A stretch of DNA of 64,000 bases, from the NCBI GenBank assembly GCA_947683625.1, contig CANTUR010000046.1, forward strand, positions 682,001 to 746,000. Direction: 5' to 3'. The notes under the pieces were generated by a model. The model was not told the DNA's origin. It saw only the letters and a list, made by a program, of their open reading frames with translations, and ran no database searches. Position 1 is the first letter of the stretch, and every line of letters starts with the position of its first letter. This document shows, piece by piece, positions 11,246-21,441 of the stretch. Position numbers and translations under genes: made by a program. This DNA is from Mallotus nudiflorus (Eukaryota; Streptophyta; Magnoliopsida; Malpighiales; Euphorbiaceae).

Positions 11246-13505
11246 AAATCAAATTCAATTCCAAATTATCTTTGCTTGTTAGGAATTTAGCTCAACCTCT
11301 CAAACATACAACCAAATAAAATTTCTCTAAGCATAATAATAAATAAATCTAATTCAATCATTAGTGACAAATTCATATTAAAATAATGCAAAGATCTTTA
11401 AGGCAATACTTTCTTATCTGCTTTGCACGGGAGATTGATCCATTCTCAAAAGTTGATCATGCTATTTATAATACAATCTTGGCTTCAGACTTTACCTCTG
11501 GGGTTTAGTAGATTATCATCAATTGAAGGAGGCATACATGATTTAAGATAGTTGAATTAGAGACTTAAAGTGCCCAAGTGGTCGATAGAGTTGTGCAACT
11601 TCAAGCTTCTAATTACCAAGTAGTAGATTGGTATATAAAGAATTACTCATAAATTATTGGTAGAATGAGCTATAAACTATAAGCAACAACTTCATTATAT
11701 CTTTAATCAGGTGCATAACACAAAGGCATGGTATTCAAGATCTATCCATCTATGATCACAATATTTATGAGATTTAAGATCCCTTACATTAGCAGATAAG
11801 TTTCCATATTTATATTTATCTTATTCAAATACTTTATTAAACAGTCCCATGATTCTATACCTCATGAACTCATTATACCCTTAACGAGATCATGCTTTAA
11901 TAAGAATTTATTATAAAGTTATGTGGTTAGATGATCAAGTCACGAGGCATGAAAGGTTCAACAATATTATAATGGCATTCTTATTAACTGACTTGTTGTG
12001 GGATTAGCGTTCTATGACGATGAGTTAGCATGGAAAAGGAGCCAAGATTAACCTCTGCTTAAAATACAAGATTGGCCATTGGAAGAAGCAAGCTTGCTAC
12101 TAGTCCAGATGTCCCACTCCATTTAGATTTACAAATACTAAAAACAAGATATAATTCAAATTAAGAAATTAGAAGATGGAAGTTTTGGCAATGGTCAAAC
12201 TTGAATGACCATTTCACATCACCATAACTTTATTAGAAGGGGGGATAAGAAGACAAAAAAAGAAAGGGGATGCATCTGAGTTTTAAAGAAAGTTATGTTA
12301 TTGATCTAGCAGTTTCTAAAGTTAGAATTCAGAGTAAATAGTAAGATAGCTATGCAATCAAAATGAATAATTGAGCATCTGAGCATCGAGGCTTGGAAGT
12401 AGTTCGACACCCAGATTTGACATAGTGATGAAAAGAAGCTAGACATTTATATGTTTTCTTCTAAAATCATAAAGCTAGACCACATGACCTCATACCAAGA
12501 TTGAAGAATGCGAGTATTCGATGAATGGTTCTCAAAACTTAAATCGAGTATCAAGTGAACATCAAAAATTAAATACCAAACATTGACTTCTTGAGATTTC
12601 AAGTGCCAAGCATCGAGCATGGAGCTTTAGAGCATTGAGCTTCATAGCATCGAGCTTCCAAGCATCGAGCTTTTGAGCATTAACACTCGGATATTTGAGC
12701 TAACCAAGTACCACTAAAGTTGGGTCATAATAAAAAATGCAGGTCTAAAATCATTTTCTTTATTAATGAGCCTTGAAATTCCATATGTCAAAACTTCAAA
12801 TGAGTGTCGAATACCAAACATATGCTTTGTGAGCATCAATTAAGCTCTGAGTGATGAAGTTTCAAAGCATGAGACTATCAAGCATCCAAGTCTAAGCATC
12901 AAAGAATCTAAGTCTGAGAATCAAAGAACATAAATAAGTTTTCACTGAACATCAAAGTCTAATATCCAAGCATCAATCTTCAGACATTGGGCATCCAATG
13001 AGCACCCTTTATAAACACTTAAGCTTCGAGCATTGAATAATAAAATTAAAAGACAATCAATCACCCCAACTCATTATTCTCTAGCTTATGGGAGTGTCAG
13101 AGTATAATATCTTGTAGCGGTAACCTTACCATAATATTTATAAGTTAAAAAATGTCTAGATGTGAACGCACTGTAAGAAAGATAAAAGCTAAGTGTCTGC
13201 ACCCACTAAAGTACACATTAAAAAAGCCCCAAGCTCTTAGCATCGAGCTTCAAACTACTAAGTCATTTAAGAATTAAAGAATTAGAAAACCTAAATCTAG
13301 TTCCTAGTTCTAACTTTATTTGGAATAAAGTGCCAAAAATCAAAACATTAGATATTTGAGCATCAACCACAAACTAGCATCCACTACCAAACACCGACTT
13401 CATAGGCATTCAAACTCCCAGCAATGAGAAATAAATCTTAGTTAATCTTCAAAAGATAAGTTTCTTTATTAAATCATTTAATTATTTATTTTCATACAAC
13501 ATATA
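11246..13505 (+). other. Left internal region of LARD-like element, non-coding with minisatellite words
   Basis: No open frame of useful length and no retroelement motif were found. From about 12,370 to 13,430 the sequence is studded with AGCATCGAGCTTC-like words. At 12,609-12,690 they form a run of about five units with a period near 16 bp. Looser copies continue (AAGCATCCAAGTCTAAGCATC near 12,885). The internal sequence resumes at 29,211 beyond the nested copia. Confidence 0.7.
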
Positions 13506-14814
13506 TGAAAAGACTCTTAGAGGGTGGTGAATAGGACTATTAAATAAAAATGAAAAATTAAAAGAATTCTTTGCAAGAATTGAATGGAAGTTGAGAAGGA
13601 AGAATGAAGAACACAAAGATTTAAGGAGTTAAGATTCAACAACAATCCTACATCTCCACCTAACTTATCCCCAAGTTAGGATTTTCAATCACCCACAATC
13701 TTATTCACAAGATTGAGATTATACTAGAATTTTTTGGCTCACTCTTATAACCTTACAACATGAGTTTTCAAGGCTCACTCAAAAAACCAAAACCCAAGTG
13801 TTTCAATAGACAACATTTAAACCAATTCCTTTAGAAATAAATCTCACTTCCCTTATAATCTAACCAAATATTTAAGATGAAGAGAAATTCTATTTCTAAC
13901 ACACACCCAACTCTCATAAGAGTTATACAAAAAAAGAATTGTTTAAGAGAATTTGAGAGCTCAATGAATGCTTAAGAAAGAATGAATGATAAACAAGTTT
14001 TTTAACTTCCATTCAAATCTAGAGGTATTTATACTTAACAATATAGCTATTGAGGTGCAAATAATGTGTCCAACATCTATATTTTAAATCATTGAAAGTG
14101 ATGCTGTCATATAACTATTCATGGATTGAAACCATGATTGGCTGCTTAAGACGTTTGAATGTGACCACAATTTTTTCATAAAATCTGTAGATATTTGAAT
14201 TATATTTCCATATCATTTTGAATCACCTAAATTGGACATCTGTAACTCAAGATATATCCAAAATACTAAGAGCTATGCAATTTGAAATGCAAAATACTGT
14301 CAAACAGCTATACCTAAGTTTACCCATGATTTTCTATTGAATAAGTTTAAATTTACACATAATTTCTCATTAAATTTGTAGATATTTGAATTATATTTTC
14401 ATATCATTTTTAATTACCTAAATTGGACTTATGTAGCTCATGATATGTCCAAAATACAAAGAGCTATGCAATCTGAAATGCAGAATACTGTCAGACAGCT
14501 ATACCTAAGTTTAGCTTGTGATTTGCTATTGATGAAGTTTTAATTTTCCTATAATTTTTTCATTAAATTTTTATATATTTTAATTATCTTTTCATATAAT
14601 TTTTAATCACCTAAATTAGACTTCTGTAGCTCAAGATATGTCCAAAATCTTAAGAGATGTGCAATCTGAGATGGCAGACGTATACGTGGATTTCGACTCA
14701 AAATTTGCATAACCAAATGAATTTGGATTTTGATAAATAAGCCTAATTCATAAAGCTTAAGATGTCTAATTCAAATGTGAATAAGATAACTTTCTCATTA
14801 TAATGCTCTAAGGA
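13506..14814 (-). repeat. 3' LTR of SIRE-like copia, outer portion
   Basis: This aligns with 27,727-29,034 of the right-hand LTR almost throughout (for example GGTGAATAGGACTAT, and CCACCTAACTTATCCCCAAG). It breaks at CTCTAAGGA, where the gypsy element is inserted; the right LTR reads on unbroken as CTCTAAGGATGTCAAAAACC. The inner portion is at 21,251-21,418. Confidence 0.9.
14160..14740. repeat. Three tandem units (~192 bp) inside the SIRE-like LTR
   Basis: The landmark GTAGATATTTGAATTAT (or its decayed form) occurs at 14,187, 14,378 and 14,571, spacings of 191 and 193 bp. Each unit continues with TTTTnAATnACCTAAATTGGAC, GTAGCTCAAGATATGTCC and CAAAATACTAAGAGCTATGCAAT. The same triplication is present in the right LTR at about 28,385-28,930, so it predates this insertion. 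Confidence 0.8.
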
Positions 14815-15652
14815 TGATGTGAATCCAAATTCAAAGCCTAAAGAGATTTAAGATCCATTAATAGTACAAGAAGGCCCAATCACAAGGTCCAAATCCAAGA
14901 AGCTTTAAGAAGTCATATTGGGTTTAATTAGGGACATTTGGAAAGCCCAAGAATTTCAACCCAATAAGGCATCCATGGAGGCCCAAGGAATAATATTTAA
15001 CTTATTTTTGTGTTAATAACAATTAGGGTTACATGTAGCCACCATATACAAGTTAATAGTGTAATTAATACCAAGTAATGGCATTAATGTGGACAGCGGT
15101 TACTAAGAGCCACCATATACAAGTTAATGGGGTAATTAATACCAAGTAATGGCTATTAATGTGGTTAGTGGTTATTAAGGCCATTTAAAAGTAAAAGTAA
15201 TCCTATGTGTGTGAGTCTATTTTAGTAGTGTGTGCATGGACTTGTACTCTATATAAACAAGTCCTTTTCTTTCTTTTGGAGCATGATTGAATTTGAGATA
15301 TGAATTATAACTTTGTTTGAGTTTTATTATGAGGAATTTTGTCTTTAATTTCTTGCATGAACTTTGTGACTTATCAAGCTTTATTCTAGCTTGTGGTGTC
15401 AAAATCTAAATCTTTATTTTCTTATTATTTATTAAACTTTCTTGTTTGTGGCATAAGAGGAAATTCAAAGTCTATCTTAGTATTTTTATCCTTATTGGTA
15501 AAGGGGTTAAGTAGCATTTATCTTTTTACTTCAATCTTTGAACGATCCGAATTTATGGATTAAATTGGTAATTTTTAGTTTTCTTCTAATTCAACTTATC
15601 ATAGTATTCTTGCTATTGGGGAGTTAATTGATGAAACCTACAATTCCCATCA
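14815..15652 (+). repeat. 5' LTR of CRM-like element
   Basis: It starts TGATGTGAATCC and ends CCCATCA. A TATA box (TATATAAAC) is at about 15,250-15,258. The first ~165 bases are an LTR copy of the end of the pol frame (compare 20,878-21,045). The segment 14,983-15,452 is missing from the 3' LTR. Confidence 0.9.
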
Positions 15653-15656
15653 TAAG

Positions 15657-15668
15657 TGGTATCAGAGC
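15657..15668 (+). other. Primer binding site (initiator-Met tRNA type)
   Basis: TGGTATCAGAGC lies four bases after the 5' LTR. It is complementary to the 3' end of plant initiator methionine tRNA, the usual primer of chromoviruses and many copia elements. Confidence 0.9.
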
Positions 15669-16358
15669 ATTGGCTCAAGATTGAGGTTTGCATATCCAAA
15701 ACTATCTTTTAGTTCTCAATATCTTATGTTCATCTTATATTTTTCACCTTTCTTGCTATCTATTGTTCTTGTTATTTTTTTTTTATCTCTATTCTTCTTA
15801 TCTCAAGATTTTGTTTGCAAATATATAAAAAAAAAGTTGGTATCTTTGAGATTTTTGTAATACCTTTCAATTCGTGCTTATATAAAAAAAAAAAAGAAAT
15901 TCGTCCATAAAAAAATGTTATCTTTGATAATCTTATGTTAGATCTCAATTTACATTAAAAAAAAATTGACTCTTTATATTCCATTGAGATCTATCTTTAT
16001 AATTCTGTCTCTTTGTGTTCTTTGATGATCTATCTTTGTTTTTCATTTCTATTAGCCTATTTGTTACAAATTGTTCATTTCTTTAAGCCTACATTATTAT
16101 TTTCTTGTTAGCCTACCTTTTTTTTTATCATAGATTACTACATTCTTGAATTTTGTTTGATTGAGAAACTTAGTTCATCTAAGAAATCAAAAGGCAAATT
16201 TAAGAGGTAAAAGGCAAGAGTGTGAGATCATTAGAGAAAAAGCCAAAATTAAGTGTAAACATGAGTGGTATACATCAATTTTGAGTGAAACACATGAGGG
16301 AGTGTTGTGAGATTGTTTCTTTCTATTTTCTTTTGTTAAAATTTTAGGTTTTACAATC

Positions 16359-17710
16359 ATGTCAAAAGACACAAGTTCTTCTTCTACAAATGATCATGTG
16401 ATTCAAGCTATGCAACAACAATTCGAAAGAATGTTTAACATGATTGCGGGAGTCAATGAGAAATTGGAGAGGCATGATGGCATCCTTAACCAATTACAAG
16501 GAGAGCCTAGACAAGGAGATGTCCACCAATTAACCAAGAGGACTATGAAGGAGAGGATGAATTGAATGATGATTAAGTCACCTTCGTGGGACAATAAATC
16601 AATCCTAAGAGACAAGCTAGGAGAGGGCATCCTAATGATGATGTTGATCACAAACTTGGAAGCATCAAAATGAAGATTCCTTCATTCCAAGGAAGAAATG
16701 ATCCAGATGTGTACCTTGAATGGGAGAGGAAAGTGGAACTCATCTTTGAATGTCATAATTATTTAGAGGAGAAAAAGGTAAAACTTGCCGCTATTGAGTT
16801 TAATGATTATGCAATTTTTTAGTGGGATCAATTTTGCAAGGAAAGACGTAGATATGGAGAAAGACTCATGGAGTCTTAGAGGGAAATGAAGCAAATCATG
16901 AGAAAGAGGTTTGTTCCAAGCCACTACTATAAAGAGCTTTATCAAATGTTATAAACTCTAATTTAAGGATCCATGAGTGTGGAGGAGTATCACAAAGAAA
17001 TGGAGAAGGCTATGATTAGAGCAAATATGGTAGAAGATCATGAAGCTACCATGGCAAGGTTCTTAAGAGGGCTAAACAAAAACATTATTGATGTTGTTGA
17101 TTTGCAACATTATGTGGAGATTGAAGATATGGTGAATTTGGCCATGAAAGTGGAAAGGCAATTGAAAGGAAAGAGGTATGATTCTAAACTAAATGTGGGT
17201 TCTTTTTCTTCTTGGAAAACTTCTTGGGAGAAAAAGGATGATAAGCCTTTTAATAAGTCAAAAGTGGAAGGAACTAAACCTAAAATTGACTTGGGTAATA
17301 AGGAAAAGGGTGAGAATCAACCAGCCCAAACTAGGGGAATCAAATGTTTTAAGTGTTTAGGTCATGGGCACATTGCTAGGGAATGTCCAAATAAGAAAGC
17401 TATAATTCTAAGGGATGGTGATATTGAGTCAGAGAGTGAGGGGGATAGTGATGATGATATGCCTTCTTTAGAAGATTATAGTGATGTTGAATATGCTAAG
17501 GGAGATAATCTTGTTGTTCAAAGAACATTGAGTTTGAAAAATAAACATGATGTCCATAGGGAGCAAAGGGAAAATTTATTTCATACTCATTGTTTGATTT
17601 CTAACAGGTTGTGCAACATGATTATGGATAGTGAAAGTTGTACTAATGTAGCAAGCACTTTGCTAGTGGAGAAATTGAAGTTGCCTACTACCAAGCACCC
17701 AAGACCATAA
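16359..17710 (+). pseudogene. CRM-like gag remnant with intact zinc knuckle
   Basis: The ATG at 16359 follows an A+T-rich leader and opens MSKDTSSSSTNDHV, leading to a coiled-coil-like stretch. The frame stops at 16,563, with further stops up to about 16,970. It reopens from 16,973 to 17,710 (SVEEYHKEMEKAMIRANMVE, then ARFLRGLN), the capsid C-terminal part. A complete CCHC knuckle, CFKCLGHGHIARECP, is at about 17,344-17,388, followed by an Asp/Glu-rich tail. Gag would package element RNA. The stops after the first 68 codons show the copy is dead. Confidence 0.8.
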
Positions 17711-17713
17711 AAG

Positions 17714-18289
17714 TTGCAATGGCTTAATGAAAGTGGATTTTTAAAGGTAAATAAGCAAGTTCTAGTTTCTTTTCAAATTGGTAGATATAAGGATGAGGTG
17801 TTATGTGATGTGTTACCAATGTTGGCCGGACATATGTTATTGGGGAGGCCTTGGCAATATGATAGAAGTGCTAATCATGATGGATTCAAAAATATGTATA
17901 CTTTGACTATGGATGGAAAAAGGTTTAACCTTGGACCATTAACTCCAAAACATATTTTTGAAGACCAAATGCGCATCAAGCAACAATATGAAGAAATGGG
18001 TTCTTCATTGGGAAATTCTTTGGGAAGGGAAAATTTTGAGAGTAAAGAAAAAGGTGAGATGAGTGAACCTAAAAATTCCAATTCTCTTGACCAAAATGGG
18101 AAACACATGGTGAGAGAAAACAAGGAAGGTTCAAATGAAAGAAAAATGAGTGTTTATGCAAAAATGACTGATGTGAAGGAAGCTACGCTTTTGAGGCAAC
18201 ACATGCTTGTACTTATGTACAAGGAGATTTTGCATATTTCTAACAAAATAACCAATGGTTTGCCTAGTGCTGTTGTTGATTTTTTATAG
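17714..18289 (+). pseudogene. CRM-like aspartic protease region and linker
   Basis: The frame after the gag stop encodes VLVSFQIGRYKDEVLCDVLP, MLAGHMLLGRPWQYDR and FNLGPLTP, the C-terminal half of the gypsy protease and its link to reverse transcriptase. The active-site side reads MIMDSESCTNVAS near 17,623-17,655: the usual D-S/G-G-A/S triad appears as DSES, so the conserved Gly is lost. The domain is separated from gag by a stop (TAA, 17,708-17,710). Confidence 0.7.
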
Positions 18290-19159
18290 GTTTACAAAGA
18301 TTTATTTCCAGAAGAAATTCCAAATGGTTTTCCACTTAAAAGAGGCTTTGAGCACCAAATTGATTTCATACCCGAAGCAAGCATTCCAAATAGACCAGCA
18401 TATAGATGTAATCCGAAGGAGACCAAGGAAATCCAAAAGCAAGTGAGTGAGCTTATGGAGAAGGGTTATGTTTGTGAAAGCATGAGTCCATGTGTCGTAC
18501 CCATCTTGTTAGTGCCTAAGAAAGATGAAACTTAGAGGATGTGTGTTGATTGTCATGCCATCAACAAAATCACGGTGAAGTATAGACATCCTATTCCTCG
18601 ACTAGATGACATGTTGGATGAATTGCATGGTTCATATTTGTTTTCAAAAATTAATTTAAAATCTGGTTATCATCAAATTAGAATGAGAGAAGGTGATGAA
18701 TGGAAAACAACTTTTAAAACTAAACATGGTTTATATGAGTGGTTAGTAATGCCTTTTGGTTTAACTAATACACTAAGCACTTTCATGAGATTGATTGTTG
18801 CCTATTTTGATGATATCTTGGTTTATAGCAAAAATTTAGATGAGCATGTACAACATTTGACTTGTGTTTTTTATGTGCTTAAAGAAGGGAAGTTGTATGA
18901 TAATCTAAAGAAATGTTGTTTTTGCACTAATGAAATTACTTTTCTTGGATATATTTTCAATGACAAGGGCATTCATGTTGATCAAGAAAAGGTAAAATTA
19001 ATTAGAGAATGGCCAACACCCACAAGTGTAAGTGATGCAAGAAGCTTTCATGGTTTAGCTAGCTTTTATAGAAGGTTCATTAAAAAATTTTCTACCATAG
19101 CTGCACCTTTGACTGAATGCATCAAAAAGAATATTGGTTTTAAGTGGGGAATTAAATAA
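18255..19159 (+). pseudogene. CRM-like reverse transcriptase with internal deletion
   Basis: The region begins after a stop at 18,287 with PEEIPNGFPLKRGFEHQIDF and YRCNPKETKEIQKQV. It then carries [44 protein letters not shown] and [10 protein letters not shown]. The catalytic FDD is present. Between LSTFMRL and AYFDD some 12-15 residues normally found there are missing without loss of frame. TAG at 18,535 stands where TGG (Trp) is expected, and TAA at 19,157 where CAA (Gln) is expected. The enzyme would copy element RNA into DNA; the deletion in the palm domain alone should inactivate it. Confidence 0.85.
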
Positions 19160-19620
19160 GATGAGGCTTTTAACTTGCTAAAAGACAAATTAAGTTCTGC
19201 ACCCTTGTTATCTTTGCCAAATTTTACTAAACCTTTTGAGATTGAGTGTGATGCAAGTGGCATAAGTATTGGAGGAGTTTTGATATAAGAAGGCAAGCCC
19301 ATAGCATTCTTTAGTGAAAAGCTAAGTGGAGCAAGTCTAAACTACCCTACAAATGACAAGGAGTTCTATGCATTTGTGAGGGTTCTAAAGACATGGCAGC
19401 ATTACCTTGTTTACAAAGAATTCATAATTCACACTGACCATGAGTCCTTGAAGTATCTCAAAGGACAAGGAAAGCTCAACAAGCGACATACAAAATGGGT
19501 GAAATTCATTGAATCCTTTCTGTACATCATTAAGTACAAGCAAGGGAAAGAAAATGTGGTGGCTGATGCATTGTCAAGAAGGTATGCCTTGATCTCTAAA
19601 CTTGATGCAAAATTATTAGG
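19160..19620 (+). pseudogene. CRM-like RNase H
   Basis: The sequence reads IECDASGISIGGVL at about 19,240-19,287 (first catalytic Asp), then [27 protein letters not shown] and [13 protein letters not shown] (later catalytic Asp). It finishes [19 protein letters not shown], the standard end of gypsy RNase H. One stop (TAA at 19,286) replaces a Gln or similar codon. The domain would remove the RNA strand after reverse transcription. Confidence 0.85.
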
Positions 19621-21049
19621 ATTTGAATACATCAAAGATCTTTATTCTAATGATCCTGATTTTGCTAATGTTTATAAGGCATGTGAGAAAAAGGGTTTTG
19701 ATAAGTTCTATAAGTTTGATGGTTTTCTTTTTCAGGAAAATAAATTGTGTGTGCCACAAAGTTCTTTGAGAGAGTTACTTGTGAGAAAGGCATATAGCGG
19801 AGGTTTAATGGGGCATTTTGGGATTAAGAAAACTTTGGATGTGTTGGGTGACCATTTCTTTTGGCCTCACATGAAAAGGGATGTTGAGAGAATTTATGAG
19901 AAATGCATTACTTGCAAACAAGCCAAATCCAAAGCAATGCCTCATGGTTTATATACACCTCTTACCATACCAAATGAACCTTGGGTAGACATTTCTATGG
20001 ATTTTGTTTTAGGATGACCTAGGTCCAAGGGAGGGAGAGATTCCATTTTTGTTGTTGTGGATAGGTTTAGCAAAATGGCACATTTCATTCCATGTCACAA
20101 GATGGATGATGCAACCCATATTGCCAATCTATTCTTCAAAGAGATTGTAAGGCTACATGGAGTGTCAAGGACCATTGTGAGTGATAAGGATGTCAAATTC
20201 CTAAGTCACTTTTGGAAGACTCTTTGGGGAAAGATGGGGACAAAGCTTTTGTATTCTACAACTTGTCATCCACAAATGGATGGACAAACAAAGGTGGTCA
20301 ATAGGACACTTTCAACACTTTTGAGGGCTATCATCCAAAGAAATCTAAAGAATTGGGAAGAATGTTTTCCATATGTGGAATTTGCTTACAATAAGAGTGT
20401 GCATGGTTCAATAAATTGCTCACCATTTGAAGTTGTGTATGGATTCAACCTATTGACTCCATTAGATTTACTACCATTGCCATTGGACAAAGCTAATCTA
20501 GAGAGGAAACAAAAAGCTGAGTTCATCAAGACTTTGCATGAGAAGGTGCGTGCAAACATTGAGAAGAAGACACTCCAATATGAAAAGCAACACAACAAAG
20601 GGAGGAAGCAAGTCATTTTTAAGCCTGGAGATTGGGTGTGGGTGCACTTGAGGAAGGAAAGATTTCCTAACCAAAGGAAATCAAAGCTTATGCCAAGAGG
20701 AGATGGTCCTTTTAAAGTGCTTCAACGCAACAATAACAATTCCTACAAGCTAGAACTTCCAAGTGAGTATGGCAATGTTAGTGCTACTTTCAATGTTAGT
20801 GACTTGTCTCTGTTTAATATAGGTAATAAAGATGATGGAGCTGATTTAAGGATAAATCCTTTTGAAGAAAGGGGGAATGATGTGAATCCAAGTTCAAAGC
20901 CTAAAGAGATCCAAGATCCATTAATAGTACAAGAAGGCCCAATCATAAGGTCCAAATCCAAGAAGCTTCAAGAAGCCATATTGGGTTTAATTAGGGACAT
21001 TTGGAAAGCCCAAGAATTTCAACCCAATAAGGCATCCATGGAGGCATAA
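19621..21049 (+). pseudogene. CRM-like integrase reaching into the 3' LTR
   Basis: The zinc-binding module HFGIKKTL...[11 protein letters not shown]...CITC is intact (19,813-19,920). The core has SMDFVLG (first Asp), a TGA at 20,015, IVSDKDVKF (second Asp) and [11 protein letters not shown], where the third catalytic residue Glu is Lys (codon AAG for GAG). The C-terminus carries [17 protein letters not shown] (GPY/F-like part), then ATFNVSDLS and DLRINPF, then 57 codons that lie inside the 3' LTR and stop at 21,047-21,049. No chromodomain with its aromatic cage is seen. The overlap of pol with the 3' LTR is known for CRM-lineage elements and supports that assignment. Confidence 0.85.
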
Positions 21050-21245
21050 GAGGAAATTCAAAGTCTATCTTAGTATATTTATCCTTGTTGGTAAAGGGGT
21101 TAAGTAGCATTTATCTTCTTACTTCAATCTTTGAACGATCCGAATTTATGGATTAAATTGCTAATTTCTATTTTTCTTCTAATTCAACTTGTCATAGTAT
21201 TCTTGCTATTGGGGAGTTAATTGATGAAACCTACAATGCCCATCA
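20878..21245 (+). repeat. 3' LTR of CRM-like element, 470 bp deleted
   Basis: It starts TGATGTGAATCC and ends CCCATCA. Relative to the 5' LTR it lacks 14,983-15,452, including the TATA box. The breakpoints share GGC, so the deletion probably arose by repair at a 3-bp microhomology after insertion. Confidence 0.9.
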
Positions 21246-21250
21246 AAGGA

Positions 21251-21418
21251 TGTAAAAAACCTCCTTGAATCTCAAAGGTCCAATCAACCTGCGATAATTA
21301 TACTTCATTTTAACTTCCAATAGAGTCCTAACTTATACACTCTTAAATAAACAAATTAAATGCTTGAAATTAAGTTTTTTAAGATCAAAATTAAGATTGA
21401 TTATTGCTAAGGTCAACA
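21251..21418 (-). repeat. 3' LTR of SIRE-like copia, inner portion
   Basis: It continues the copia LTR after the gypsy insertion (compare 29,035-29,205: TTCCAATAGAGTCCTAACTTATAC). It ends CAACA; read on the minus strand the LTR starts TGTTG directly after the polypurine tract. Confidence 0.9.
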
Positions 21419-21441
21419 ATCTCCCTCTTTTTGATTTTGAC
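21419..21441 (-). other. Polypurine tract of SIRE-like copia
   Basis: On the minus strand this reads GTCAAAATCAAAAAGAGGGAGAT and abuts the LTR start TGTTGACC. It would prime plus-strand DNA synthesis. Confidence 0.8.

Larger units (their letters stand above)
14815..21245 (+). mobile_element. CRM-like Ty3/gypsy chromovirus nested in the SIRE-like 3' LTR
   Basis: It is flanked by the perfect duplication AAGGA (14,810-14,814 and 21,246-21,250). The uninterrupted site is visible in the partner copia LTR near 29,026-29,040 (CTAAGGATG). The 5' LTR is 838 bp and the 3' LTR 368 bp after an internal 470-bp deletion. Domain order is gag, protease, reverse transcriptase, RNase H, integrase. The polyprotein C-terminus runs into the 3' LTR and ends with an [16 protein letters not shown] motif without a classical chromodomain, which resembles the CRM lineage. 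As the innermost layer it is the youngest insertion of the nest. Stops, a deletion and lost catalytic residues make it inactive. Confidence 0.88.
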
